From assembly GCF_014268595.2 (NCBI RefSeq), contig NZ_CP077091.1, forward strand, positions 3,498,001-3,562,000: a stretch of DNA of 64,000 nucleotides. Reading direction: 5' to 3'. The stretch comes from Pseudomonas hamedanensis (lineage in GTDB: Bacteria > Pseudomonadota > Gammaproteobacteria > Pseudomonadales > Pseudomonadaceae). Shown here piece by piece: positions 16,281 through 24,898 of the stretch; within the stretch, counting starts at the first letter, position 1; the number at the start of each line of letters is the position of its first letter. Both the position numbers and the translations under genes were made by a program. The notes below the pieces were generated by a model. It worked only from the letters and a program-made list of their open reading frames with translations. It searched no databases and was not told the DNA's origin.

Positions 16281-17741
16281 TTACGGGCCGATAACCAGAA
16301 TCGTGGCGCCCTTGCGGTTGGCGAAGCGCTCGATGATGCGCATCTTGTGCGCCACCAGCCACGCCTGCAGCCAGGGCTCATCGCCTTTGCCTTCAATCAG
16401 GAAGTAGCGGTAATTGCCGGCGTACTGCGGGGACATCGCCTGCTCACGGGTCAGCTCAGGCACGACATAACCCCGCCCGGCGTAATAGCTGATGCGGCCG
16501 TCTTCGAACCAGGCGGCGGCATCCCGCTCGACATGCGTGGACATCCAGCGTCCTGCCGCAACGTAATGGGTTTTCCCGGCACCGGTAGAAATCACGTTGG
16601 ACAGCATCACCAGCAGCGCCACGACCACAACCGCCTTGGTCCAGCGTGGAAACTGCCGGGCAAAAGCCGCCAGCGCCAAGGCCAGTGCCGGCACACATGC
16701 CAGGTTCAGGAAACTCAGGTAACGGGTATTCATGAACTGCTGCTTGATGAAGAACAGGATCAGCACGACCAGATACAGCAGCGCAGCCCAGGCGAAAGGA
16801 CGATAGTCACGCCAGTAGGTCCCCAACACTGCCCAATTGCGACGCAGCACGAAAGGCACGGCAAACGGACCCATCAACTTGACGAAACCTATCACCAGCG
16901 CGGCCAGCATGCCGAAAAACACGATGCGCCCGGCTTCGTCTTGCGAATATTTGTTGATCAGCGAATTGGCAAACTGCTCCGAAAGCATCTGGAACGAGGC
17001 ATACACGCTGTGGGGCGCAATCATGTCCAGATAAACCATGAAGCGCGCCGACATGAATACGCCCCAGGCAGACGCAGCCACCAGCCCCAACACTGGCAGC
17101 AGGGCGAACTGCACAAACTGCATGCGCCGCTCGGAAGACCACAGATTGGGCAACTGCCACAGCCCTAGCGCCGGCAGCAACAGCAAGGCTTCCAGGCGAA
17201 ACAACGCTGCGAAGACAATCGCCAGATGAATCAGGATTGCCCGCAACCAGCCGCCACGGTCCTGCCAGCGCAGCGCCAGCCAAAGGGTCAGCGTGCAGAA
17301 GAACCAGAAGCCACACTCGCGGATGATGTCGTTTCGAAAGGCATTGACCGCAGGCATCGCCAGCACGACCAGACATGCCCAGCCGGCGATTTCGGGAGAG
17401 CGCCGACGGACGCAATCGACCATCAACGCAGAGGTACCGGCGAAAAACAGCCCACACCAGATATAAGCACTCAGCTCCAGCGGCAAATGCACAAAGCGAT
17501 GGGTCAGTGCCAGGAGGATGGAAAACCAGGGCCAGTCGAAGTGCAGCCAGGCGACATCAGGTCCATGCTCGACTACCTGTTGCGCGGTATCGATGTATAA
17601 CGCGGCGTCTCGCCCGACCGTTGCGGTACCCGACACAGCAATCAGCGACAGTAGGATACTCGTCCAGAACGCCACACTGACCGGTCGCTCATTGATTACT
17701 TGAGCGGCCTTGACCGCCCATTTACTGTCCGTACCTTTCAC
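16281..17741 (-). CDS. Polytopic GT-C-type membrane glycosyltransferase (PMT/ArnT-like)
   Basis: A 486-residue integral membrane protein with about ten hydrophobic segments. The first periplasmic loop contains GRDAALYIDTAQQVVEHGPD, with the acidic residue placed as in polyprenol-phosphate sugar transferases (PMT, ArnT), and another charged loop is NAFRNDIIRECGFWFFCTLT. The C-terminal soluble region is short (last 80 or so residues). It lacks the long periplasmic loop with the R and H residues typical of WaaL O-antigen ligases, although it holds the position where PAO1 has waaL. The likely role is transfer of a lipid-linked sugar onto LPS core in the periplasm; this is inference. It follows the GT2 gene by 52 bp. 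Confidence 0.62.
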   Translation of the reverse strand: MKGTDSKWAVKAAQVINERPVSVAFWTSILLSLIAVSGTATVGRDAALYIDTAQQVVEHGPDVAWLHFDWPWFSILLALTHRFVHLPLELSAYIWCGLFFAGTSALMVDCVRRRSPEIAGWACLVVLAMPAVNAFRNDIIRECGFWFFCTLTLWLALRWQDRGGWLRAILIHLAIVFAALFRLEALLLLPALGLWQLPNLWSSERRMQFVQFALLPVLGLVAASAWGVFMSARFMVYLDMIAPHSVYASFQMLSEQFANSLINKYSQDEAGRIVFFGMLAALVIGFVKLMGPFAVPFVLRRNWAVLGTYWRDYRPFAWAALLYLVVLILFFIKQQFMNTRYLSFLNLACVPALALALAAFARQFPRWTKAVVVVALLVMLSNVISTGAGKTHYVAAGRWMSTHVERDAAAWFEDGRISYYAGRGYVVPELTREQAMSPQYAGNYRYFLIEGKGDEPWLQAWLVAHKMRIIERFANRKGATILVIGP

Positions 17742-17793
17742 CCAGCCCCCTCAACATCACGCGCCACAGGTACGCAAAAAAACAATAATCCGA

Positions 17794-18702
17794 CTATCGG
17801 AACAGCAGGCGCAAGGCTTTACGCAAGTACGACCAACGCCCAAGGATGCGCCAGTCGGCACGTAGCGCTTGCATATAAAACGTCTTGGCCAGTGCGTATT
17901 CGCCATGGGAGTAGCAGTCACGAAACAAGGACAGGCAACGCTGGGCCAGGAAAGCCTGGCGCAAGTCCTGAAGCTCCTGCGGCATCCGCTGGCTTGAAAA
18001 AACTTCATTGACGACTTGCTCTGTTCCGGCCGCAAGGCTCTGCCGCAAGTCATGACGCATGCTGTCAGCGTGCTTGTAAATCAGCGCCAGAGGCTGCTCC
18101 ACCACACTGCACGGAAAGCGCGCCAGGACCTGGGCAAACACCGGCAGGTCCTCCACGTTGCGCAGGTGTTCGGGGTAGCCCCCTGGAGCAAATACCTCGC
18201 GATGCATGGCGCAGGCGCCGTTGGAGATCGACACCGTCTTGTCCAGCAGATAGCCCTTCACCCGCTGGCGCATTGTGAGCGGCAACGGCTTGGCTGCCTG
18301 CAGGCTGCGCTTGCCGCCGGCAAAGACCGACCAGTGAGCGCCGATGATCATCCGGCTCTGTGGATTACTCGCGATATGCGCCGACAGTGCTGCCAGCGCT
18401 CCGGGCGCCATCTCGTCGTCCGCATCGAGAAAAATCAGGAAACGCCCGGTGGTTTCCTCGATCCCCAGATTGCGCACCGAAGACAGTCCGCCATTACCCT
18501 TGCGCAAGGCGCGAAAACGCCCGGCGTGTTCGGCCTGAAGCGCGTCCACCACCTGAGGCGTCGCGTCTGTCGAGCCATCATCTATCACCAATAGATCCGC
18601 TGCAGCCTCATGCAACTGCGCCAGCACCGACTCCACGGCGCGTGGCAGGGACCTGGCGTAGTTGTAGGCTGGAATGACGACGCTGATCAGTGTCTCAGTC
18701 AA
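17794..18702 (-). CDS. Glycosyltransferase family 2 (LPS core, WapR-like)
   Basis: A GT-A cytoplasmic glycosyltransferase. With a TTG start at 18702 it is 302 residues and begins MTETLISVVIPAYNYARSLP, the typical GT2 start. The TTG is preceded by AAGGAAACAGTC. An ATG at 18735 is also possible (313 residues) but would overlap the carbamoyltransferase by 41 bp against 8 bp for the TTG. Catalytic features are DLLVIDDGSTDATPQVVDAL near residue 40 and the DXD motif FLIFLDADDEMAPGALAAL near residue 95. By position it resembles PA5000/WapR, a rhamnosyltransferase that primes the O-antigen-capped core; substrate specificity is inferred only. Confidence 0.85.
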   Translation of the reverse strand: MTETLISVVIPAYNYARSLPRAVESVLAQLHEAAADLLVIDDGSTDATPQVVDALQAEHAGRFRALRKGNGGLSSVRNLGIEETTGRFLIFLDADDEMAPGALAALSAHIASNPQSRMIIGAHWSVFAGGKRSLQAAKPLPLTMRQRVKGYLLDKTVSISNGACAMHREVFAPGGYPEHLRNVEDLPVFAQVLARFPCSVVEQPLALIYKHADSMRHDLRQSLAAGTEQVVNEVFSSQRMPQELQDLRQAFLAQRCLSLFRDCYSHGEYALAKTFYMQALRADWRILGRWSYLRKALRLLFR

Positions 18703-20449
18703 GACTGTTTCCTTGCACACCCTCTTTGACGACAAGAATATCTTCCATGATGAGATATTGCAGGTCAGAGCCGAAAAACATGTTCAGCGCATCGGTCGGC
18801 GAACAGATCATCGGCTCGCCACGGCGGTTGAGCGAAGTGTTCAACGACACGCCGTTGCCTGTCAGGTCTTCCAGCGCTTTCATCATGTCGTAGTAGCGCG
18901 GGTTGTATTCACGCTTGAGCACCTGTGCACGGGAAGTACCATCTTCATGGACAACTTCCGGCACCCGGGTCTTCCACTCTTCAGCCACTTCGAAGGTGAA
19001 CGTCATGAACGGCGCCGGGTGATCAATCTTGATCATTTGTGGCGCAACGGTGTCGAGCATCGACGGGCAGAAAGGCCTCCAGCGCTCGCGGAACTTGATC
19101 TGGTGGTTGATACGATCAGCCACACCGGCCACGCTTGGGCAGCCGATAATCGAACGACCGCCCAGTGCGCGCGGACCGAATTCCATACGCCCCTGGAACC
19201 AGGCCACCGGGTTGCCCTCGACCATGATTTTGGCGATCTGCTCCGGCATGTTGTCGAGCTTGCGCCAGGTCGGCTTGTTCTCGTGGCGGGCGCAGGCGGC
19301 AATCACGTCCTCGTTGGAGTACGACGGGCCAAGGTAGACGTGTTCCATCTTCTCGACCGGCACGCCGCGGGCGTGGGACACATAGGCCGCAGCACCGACT
19401 GCGGTGCCGGCATCGCCTGAGGCAGGCTGTACGAACAATTCCTTGATGTCGTCGCGGGCAATGATTTTCTGATTCAGCTTGACGTTCAACGCGCAGCCAC
19501 CGGCGAAGGCCAGCTTGCCGGTTTCCTTGAGCACGTCGCCCAAGTAATAGTCGATCATCTGCAACGCCAGCTTTTCGAACAGCGCCTGCATGCTGGCGGC
19601 GTAGTGAATGTACGGTTCGTCAGCGATGTCGCCTTCGCGCTTGGGACCCAGCCACTCGATCAGCTTCGGCGAGAAGTAAAAACCCTTGCCCTTCTCTTTG
19701 TAGCGACGCAGGCCGATGACGTTGGCATAGTCGGTGTTGATCACCAGCTCGCCATTCTCGAACGAGGCCAGGCGCGAGAAATCATATTTGCTGGCGTCGC
19801 CATACGGCGCCATGCCCATGACCTTGAATTCGCCGTCGAGCATCTCGAAACCGAGAAACTCGGTGATCGCACCGTACAGGCCACCAAGGGAGTCCGGATC
19901 AAAGAACTCCTTGATCTTGTGAATCTTGCCGTTTTCGCCATAACCGAAAAAGGTTGTGGCGTACTCACCCTTGCCGTCAATGCCGAGGATCGCGGTTTTC
20001 TCTTTGAAACCGGAGCAGTGATAGGCGCTGGAAGCATGAGCCAGGTGATGCTCGACCGGTTCGATCTTGATCTTTTTCGGATCGAAACCCAGTTGCTCGA
20101 GGCACCAGACAATCTTGTTGCGATAGCGCTTGTAACGGCGATTGCCCATCAGGATCGCATCAAGGGCGCGATCCGGGGCATACCAGTAGCGCTTGGCGTA
20201 GTGCCAGCGGGCCTTGCCGAACAGACTGATCGGGGCGAACGGAATTGCCACCACGTCAACGTCAGATGGTTTGATGCCGGCCTGTTCAAGGCAGAACTTT
20301 GCCGATTCGTAAGGCATGCGGTTCTTTGCATGTTTATCGCGTACGAAGCGCTCTTCCTCGGCCGCCGCGATCAGCTTGCCGTCGATATACAAGGCTGCGG
20401 AAGGATCATGGCTAAGGGCGCCGGACAGGCCAAGAATCGTCAATGCCAC
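18695..20449 (-). CDS. Carbamoyltransferase of the NodU/CmcH family (LPS core)
   Basis: Transfers a carbamoyl group from carbamoyl phosphate to a sugar hydroxyl; in Pseudomonas LPS the second heptose of the inner core carries such a group. It is 584 residues, as expected. The N-terminal Kae1-like domain has ILGLSGALSHDPSAALYIDG, the metal-binding VEHHLAHASSAYHCSGF and AILGIDGKGEYATTFFGYG. The C-terminal YrdC-like domain has GRMEFGPRALGGRSIIGCP and FRERWRPFCPSML. PAO1 PA5005 (named WapO by some authors) is the positional counterpart from memory. It begins a probable new transcription unit, with a TATAAT hexamer 93 bp upstream of the ATG, and overlaps the next gene. Confidence 0.9.
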   Translation of the reverse strand: MALTILGLSGALSHDPSAALYIDGKLIAAAEEERFVRDKHAKNRMPYESAKFCLEQAGIKPSDVDVVAIPFAPISLFGKARWHYAKRYWYAPDRALDAILMGNRRYKRYRNKIVWCLEQLGFDPKKIKIEPVEHHLAHASSAYHCSGFKEKTAILGIDGKGEYATTFFGYGENGKIHKIKEFFDPDSLGGLYGAITEFLGFEMLDGEFKVMGMAPYGDASKYDFSRLASFENGELVINTDYANVIGLRRYKEKGKGFYFSPKLIEWLGPKREGDIADEPYIHYAASMQALFEKLALQMIDYYLGDVLKETGKLAFAGGCALNVKLNQKIIARDDIKELFVQPASGDAGTAVGAAAYVSHARGVPVEKMEHVYLGPSYSNEDVIAACARHENKPTWRKLDNMPEQIAKIMVEGNPVAWFQGRMEFGPRALGGRSIIGCPSVAGVADRINHQIKFRERWRPFCPSMLDTVAPQMIKIDHPAPFMTFTFEVAEEWKTRVPEVVHEDGTSRAQVLKREYNPRYYDMMKALEDLTGNGVSLNTSLNRRGEPMICSPTDALNMFFGSDLQYLIMEDILVVKEGVQGNSLD

Positions 20450-20541
20450 AGGGGTCTAGCCTCTTTAGTCTGCATACAGGCGCGATGCGCCTTGAAAATT
20501 GATGTGCCCTCGCGCAAGGCGAGTGACAGCTAAAGGGCGGG

Positions 20542-20573
20542 ATTATAGCGTAAACATGAAGGGAATTACCCTG
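20542..20573 (-). promoter_or_regulatory. Candidate sigma-70 promoter for the carbamoyltransferase unit
   Basis: On the minus strand a perfect TATAAT (20542-20547 in plus coordinates) lies in GTTTACGCTATAATCCCGCC. No good -35 hexamer is found 17 bp upstream (GGTAAT), so the promoter may need an activator. It would give a leader of about 85 nt. This is the only perfect -10 seen in the LPS block. Confidence 0.4.
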
Positions 20574-20621
20574 TGCGAATGGCACTGGCGTGAACGGCTT
20601 GTTAAAAACACGTCCGAAGCT

Positions 20622-20957
20622 TTAATAGCCACCCTTGCGCCAGTAAATACTGAGGTTACCGTCAGTCGTCTGGCGATAAACCGTATAGGGCAGCGCCACC
20701 GTGTCGAAGACGGCGGAGAGCGGCAGATCGAGCAATACGAAGGGCGCCAGGAACCCCGTTGGGTCGGGAGGCGCGTTCAGTACGCAGAAATCATAGGCCA
20801 GGCCGCTGTACATCCGCGGAATCGACTGGCAGTAGGTTTTCTGTTTGCGCAGGTCGCGAGCGGCATCGGCATCGCTTTGCAAAACCGTCGCGATGCTGCC
20901 GCAACCTGACAGAACCAACGCCAAGACAGCCGATACCATCGTCGTTTTTATGCCCAA
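20622..20957 (-). CDS. YceK/YidQ family outer membrane lipoprotein
   Basis: A 111-residue lipoprotein. The start is the TTG at 20957, which sits 7 bases after GGAGG and gives a signal peptide with a lysine (GIKTTMVSAVLALVLSGCGS) and the lipobox LSGC; the ATG at 20939 would leave no basic residue ahead of the hydrophobic stretch. The mature protein has the family pattern: RMYSGLAYDFCVL, then FVLLDLPLSAVFDTVALPYT near the C-terminus. It lies between the kinase-like gene at 21158 and the carbamoyltransferase, within an otherwise LPS-only operon. Its function is unknown, so a role in the LPS pathway is a guess from position. Confidence 0.85.
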   Translation of the reverse strand: MGIKTTMVSAVLALVLSGCGSIATVLQSDADAARDLRKQKTYCQSIPRMYSGLAYDFCVLNAPPDPTGFLAPFVLLDLPLSAVFDTVALPYTVYRQTTDGNLSIYWRKGGY

Positions 20958-21104
20958 AACTTTCCCTCCAAGATAGACAGGAAAGTTAACATCGGGATTG
21001 GGCAGGGGACAGTTCATGGCTTCTGCAGAGGCAGTAGGAAAAGTCTCCGGTACTTGTCCGCTACTTACTGCCAGCAGCAAGGTTCAGTGCGTTTGGCATT
21101 TTTT

Positions 21105-21154
21105 CGCGAGCAGGCTCGCTCGCGCAAAAGAGAATGCCGCGAGGGAGCGAGCCT
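21105..21154. repeat. REP-like inverted repeat
   Basis: TTTTCGCGAGCAGGCTCGCTCGCG (21101-21124) and CGCGAGGGAGCGAGCCT (21138-21154) pair imperfectly. The element lies just after the stop codon of the minus-strand gene 21158-22612 and could end or attenuate transcription before the lipoprotein gene. Confidence 0.55.
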
Positions 21155-21157
21155 GAT

Positions 21158-22612
21158 TCACTCAGGGCTGGAGGCTGTTTTTGGCAAGCGCTGATCGATG
21201 ACTTGGTACAGCGCGCTGGTTTCAGGCCAGTTACGCATGAATCGCGCACGGTCGCGGGCGTACGCCGGGGCGAAACTGCCGATAGAACCGTGCTGACACA
21301 TCGAGTCCAGATCAATCAGCGCCCAGCGATCGTTCTGCCAGAACAGGTTGTGCCCCTTGAAATCACCGTGACTGATGCGCTCGGCAATCAATCGCGCAAA
21401 CAGCTGATCCAGCGCCTGCAGCTCGGCTTCTGGCGCCTGGCCATTGTCCACGTACGGAGCAAAGCGTTCGATAATGTCCGGCCCGGGCAAGAACTCGGTC
21501 ACCAGATAGGCGCGACCGCGCAACCACAAAAAGCGTTTTTCGAGCACAGCCAACGGTTTTGGCGTGGCGATGCCGAGGAACGCCAGGCGATTGCCTTCAC
21601 GCCACGAATGCCAGGCCCGACTCGGGCGCCAGAAGCGTTTGAGCCAATGAGCGAAACCCTTGATGTTGTAGCGCTTGACCAGCAGCGTCCGACCGTCCGC
21701 CTGAACCCTGCCGACACTGGCCGCGCCCCCCGTCTTGTACAGGTGCCCCTGCTCGAGCAATGTATCGACCTGTTCGAGTACGGGCAGCATCGCCGGCTCT
21801 TCCTCGCGGCGAATGGCACGCAGGCCAAATGCACCGCGCTGAACCGCGAACAAGGTGCATTCCCGGCCAACCTTGATCAGATAATCCTTCAGGCGCCAAC
21901 TGCGCACCTTGTCGATCTGCTTCTGCAGGGCTTCCAGTGGCAATGCATGCTCGCTGTTGCTCAACAGGTAATACACCAGCAATTCTTCGGTAAACGGTTC
22001 AAGCGACTTGGGCAACTGGGCAAAGAACACACCGAGGTTTTCCAGGACTTTTTGCCGGGACAATGGCTGGCCCGCCGTCTCGGCGCGAATCCCGGCACCG
22101 TCGATCAGGTACAACTGACCACCGTGACGCAGCAGATTGTCCAGGTGTAAGTCTTCCTGCCAGAGACCTTTGCCGTGCAGTCGGCCGATGGCATCCAGCG
22201 CTTCGGCCAACACGGCGGCTTGCTCGTCAGCCAGCGCCGGCAGCGCCTCGACCATCGCCCAGGCATCACCGAGGCTTTCGGCGTCTTCAAGGAACTCAAA
22301 AAGCAGCCAGCCACCCTCTCCGTCCCGCAAGCCATCGGCCAACAGCAACGGCGTTGTCATGCCTTGGGCTGCGAGCAACTTGACGCCTTCGAGCTCGCGC
22401 TGAAAATGCCGCGCCGCTTTGCTGCCGACCAGCAACTTGGCCAACACCGGCCGGCCGCGCCACACCCCAGCCCCCACGTAGCGCTGCCCCGGCAGGACTC
22501 GCAACAGTGTCAACAGTTGCAGATCGGCGCTGCCGGCCGCATCGGCCAGCGACACCGTCAGCGGCAACGACGGTGTGCGTCCGGCGTTTTTCAGGTCGGA
22601 CAACTGCATCAA
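21158..22612 (-). CDS. Tandem two-domain LPS-type kinase (PA5006-like)
   Basis: A 484-residue protein holding two kinase-fold domains of the WaaP/Kdo kinase type. The first (about 1-240) has GLWQEDLHLDNLLRHGGQLY and YLIDGAGI; the second (about 245-484) has ISHGDFKGHNLFWQNDRWAL and LIDLDSM. Both retain a catalytic-loop Asp (EDLHLDN, HGDFKGHN) and a metal-binding Asp (LIDGAG, LIDLDS), so both may be active. It overlaps the upstream gene by 4 bp (ATGA). PAO1 PA5006 is the positional counterpart. Phosphorylation of inner-core heptose is the likely role by context; the exact site is not known to me. Confidence 0.82.
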   Translation of the reverse strand: MMQLSDLKNAGRTPSLPLTVSLADAAGSADLQLLTLLRVLPGQRYVGAGVWRGRPVLAKLLVGSKAARHFQRELEGVKLLAAQGMTTPLLLADGLRDGEGGWLLFEFLEDAESLGDAWAMVEALPALADEQAAVLAEALDAIGRLHGKGLWQEDLHLDNLLRHGGQLYLIDGAGIRAETAGQPLSRQKVLENLGVFFAQLPKSLEPFTEELLVYYLLSNSEHALPLEALQKQIDKVRSWRLKDYLIKVGRECTLFAVQRGAFGLRAIRREEEPAMLPVLEQVDTLLEQGHLYKTGGAASVGRVQADGRTLLVKRYNIKGFAHWLKRFWRPSRAWHSWREGNRLAFLGIATPKPLAVLEKRFLWLRGRAYLVTEFLPGPDIIERFAPYVDNGQAPEAELQALDQLFARLIAERISHGDFKGHNLFWQNDRWALIDLDSMCQHGSIGSFAPAYARDRARFMRNWPETSALYQVIDQRLPKTASSPE

Positions 22613-23361
22613 CGCGTCTCCTTGTGACTGCGGCGTGCCGTCATGCGCACAAGCCAGCTATCAACCAGCGAACTGTCCGCCGGCTGGTCGAGATAAGCGG
22701 CCAACAATTCGCGCAGTTGCGCATGGCTCCACTGCGGCGCACGCCGCACCAGCGGCTCCAGGTCCCTGACCCGGTCACGCTGGCCGAACAGCAGCGGGCG
22801 GTTTTTTTCCAGGTCGATCAACTGCGCCCGATAGTGATCGCCTGTGGCCTGCATGAAGATGTGCTTGGGATAGAAGCAACCGTGCACCTGACGCCGGCCA
22901 TGGAGCAGTCGCGCCAGTTGCCCGCAGGCTTTGAGCACGGCCGAGTGCTGCGCCACGGTCAGACTCGACCAGCGTTGCAGCAGCGAGTCGAGGTCGTCCC
23001 AACCGTCCAGCGCCCGGGTCAGGAGAACCGCACGGACTTCGCCCTTGATCTTGCGCTGGCCAAAAAACACCGCCTGCAACGCGGGTATGCCCAGCTCGCG
23101 ATAGCGGCTGATATTGCGAAACTCTCGGGCAAAAGTCGGCTCGCCGAAGGGCGCGTGCAAGGTGCGGGTCAGGTAATTGCACTGGCGCTTGAGATAGAAG
23201 GCACGGCCTTCGAGTTCAAGACGAAACACGCTGCTCCAGCCGCCGCCATCGGTATTCGGCTCATCGACCGCCTCCAGTTGCCGGGCCCACAGCGCATCGA
23301 AGGTGTCGAGGCCGTGGCGCTCGAGCAACGCGCGATCTTCAGCGGCCAGAAAATCAGTCAT
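22609..23361 (-). CDS. LPS inner-core kinase (WapQ-like)
   Basis: A 250-residue member of the LPS kinase family. The N-lobe lysine is in GRAFYLKRQCNYLTR, the catalytic loop is QVHGCFYPKHIFMQ, in which the usual HxD/N pattern is H-G-C-F-Y, and the metal site is AQLIDLEKNRPLLFG. The catalytic Asp is replaced by Cys, which weakens but does not exclude activity. It overlaps both neighbours by 4 bp, so the four kinase genes are translated as a coupled set. WapQ is the name used in P. aeruginosa for PA5007 (memory). Confidence 0.8.
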   Translation of the reverse strand: MTDFLAAEDRALLERHGLDTFDALWARQLEAVDEPNTDGGGWSSVFRLELEGRAFYLKRQCNYLTRTLHAPFGEPTFAREFRNISRYRELGIPALQAVFFGQRKIKGEVRAVLLTRALDGWDDLDSLLQRWSSLTVAQHSAVLKACGQLARLLHGRRQVHGCFYPKHIFMQATGDHYRAQLIDLEKNRPLLFGQRDRVRDLEPLVRRAPQWSHAQLRELLAAYLDQPADSSLVDSWLVRMTARRSHKETR

Positions 23362-24092
23362 TCTCGTCCCTCGAAAAATCTCACCACGTGCCGAATGCGT
23401 TTCTTGTCGGCTGCATTGAGCCGGTCACACTGGCGGTATTGCAGGTAGAAACGCAAACGCTGGGTGTTGGACAGGTGATATTTGGCGACTTTGTCGAGAC
23501 ACGCCAGATCCTTGGTGATCCGGTACTTGAGCCAGAAGCCCCGCCAGAAATCGCCGTTCGGGCAATCGATCAGAAACAGTTGCGCCTGATCGTCGATCAA
23601 CAGATTGCGCCACTTCAAGTCGTTATGGGTAAAGCGCTGGTCATGCATTGTCCGGGTATAACCGGCCAGTTGCTGACTGATGCCGTCGACCCAGGCGCGG
23701 TCCTTGAGCTTGGGATCCTTGCGCTCGGCCAGCGCCGAGAGGTCCTCGGTACGCGGCAATTCGCGCGTTATCATCGCCCCACGGTCGTACGCCGCACCGC
23801 GTCGTTCAAGCCCCCACGCCACCACTTCAGCGGTGGGAATGCCCCACTTGGCAAACCGCTTGAGGTTCTGCCACTCCATCTTCACCCGCGGCTTGCCCAA
23901 GTAACGACGCAGGCCTTTGCCGGCGCCGACGTAGCGCTTGACGTAATAATTGACGCCGTTGCGCTGCACCCGGATGACTTCCGACAGCGGATCACGGGTC
24001 AGGCGCTCGCCCTGCAAGGCAAACACGGCGTCGAGGCTGCCGAAGTCTTCGGCGAGTTCACGGTACTGCGGCTCAAGCGTCCAACCCGCCAT
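23358..24092 (-). CDS. wapP: LPS inner-core heptose kinase (WapP-like)
   Basis: A 244-residue member of the same kinase family with intact active-site motifs: N-lobe NGVNYYVKRYVGAGKGLRRY, catalytic loop QRFTHNDLKWRNLLIDD (HxDxxxxN pattern kept), and metal site LFLIDCPNGDFWRG. It is translationally coupled to waaP (stop and start share ATGA at about 24092) and to the next kinase gene. In P. aeruginosa WapP (PA5008) is implicated in phosphorylation of the second inner-core heptose (family knowledge). Intact catalytic residues make it one of the two best kinase candidates here. Confidence 0.85.
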   Translation of the reverse strand: MAGWTLEPQYRELAEDFGSLDAVFALQGERLTRDPLSEVIRVQRNGVNYYVKRYVGAGKGLRRYLGKPRVKMEWQNLKRFAKWGIPTAEVVAWGLERRGAAYDRGAMITRELPRTEDLSALAERKDPKLKDRAWVDGISQQLAGYTRTMHDQRFTHNDLKWRNLLIDDQAQLFLIDCPNGDFWRGFWLKYRITKDLACLDKVAKYHLSNTQRLRFYLQYRQCDRLNAADKKRIRHVVRFFEGRE

Positions 24093-24898
24093 CAGAGCGC
24101 ATCCCCGTAACGCTGCTTGCGCGCATACAACTTGCTGGCCTTGCCTTCCAGCCAGCGCAGCAGCGGCGCTTCTTCAGCCAGGATCTGGCGTAGCGGTTGC
24201 TGGAAGTAGCCCTTGAGAAAGCGCAGCTTGTCGCGGCGGGTCAAGCCGATGTCCAGCGCGGAAAAATACAACGCCGCCAGGTCCTTGTCGCGCCAGCGCC
24301 GGGTAATGGCCGGACGGGTCTGGGCGCGGTGCAAGTCAATCACCGAGAGCTTGAAGTCATCCGCGGCAACCGGTTTGTCGGTGTGCAGCAGGAAGTGGCA
24401 GATGTAGCAGTCGCGGTGATTGACGCCGGCGCGATGCATCATGCCGGTCATGCGCGCGACCTCGGCGATCAGTGCGCGCTTGAGCGTCGGCTCGGGCGGC
24501 TGCCTGACCCAGTCGATACTGAAATCTTCGAGGCTGATGGTGGGCGCCAGCTCTTCGGTAACGATGAACGAGTGCTGATCCGCCGGGTTGCTGCCCTTCT
24601 CGCCGTAGGCGACAGCGGTCATGGTCGGTACGCCGGCTTCCTGCAGGCGTTGAATGGCCTTCCACTCCTGGCCGGCGCCGAGCACCGGCAGCTTGGCGGT
24701 AAGCAGGTTCTTGAAGATCTCGCCCCAGCCGATGCCACGGTGGATCTTGACGAAAAATCCGTTGCCCTCGACTTCCGTGCGCAGTGTCCGGCGCGCTTCC
24801 AGCTCGCGGTATACCTCGCCCTGCAAGCCTTCGACTTCGGCGAACGGGTCGCGTCCGGCCCAAAGGCTCTTGAACGGTTCAGCCAGCATCAACTTCAT
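24092..24898 (-). CDS. waaP: LPS core heptose(I) kinase WaaP
   Basis: Phosphorylates heptose I of the inner core in the cytoplasm, which is essential for LPS transport in P. aeruginosa. It is 268 residues, matching WaaP. Visible motifs are the N-lobe GNGFFVKIHRGIGWGEIFKN (invariant Lys), the catalytic loop AGVNHRDCYICHFLL (HRD) and the metal site LSVIDLHRAQTR. The ATG at 24898 overlaps the waaG stop codon in TAATG, so the start is certain; the longer frame to 24991 would overlap waaG by 94 bp. It is coupled to wapP downstream. Confidence 0.95.
   Translation of the reverse strand: MKLMLAEPFKSLWAGRDPFAEVEGLQGEVYRELEARRTLRTEVEGNGFFVKIHRGIGWGEIFKNLLTAKLPVLGAGQEWKAIQRLQEAGVPTMTAVAYGEKGSNPADQHSFIVTEELAPTISLEDFSIDWVRQPPEPTLKRALIAEVARMTGMMHRAGVNHRDCYICHFLLHTDKPVAADDFKLSVIDLHRAQTRPAITRRWRDKDLAALYFSALDIGLTRRDKLRFLKGYFQQPLRQILAEEAPLLRWLEGKASKLYARKQRYGDAL

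Noticed and set aside
16281..17741. Calling the GT-C protein waaL from its position
   Set aside because: Motifs and layout fit PMT/ArnT-like enzymes better than O-antigen ligases; position alone is not enough.
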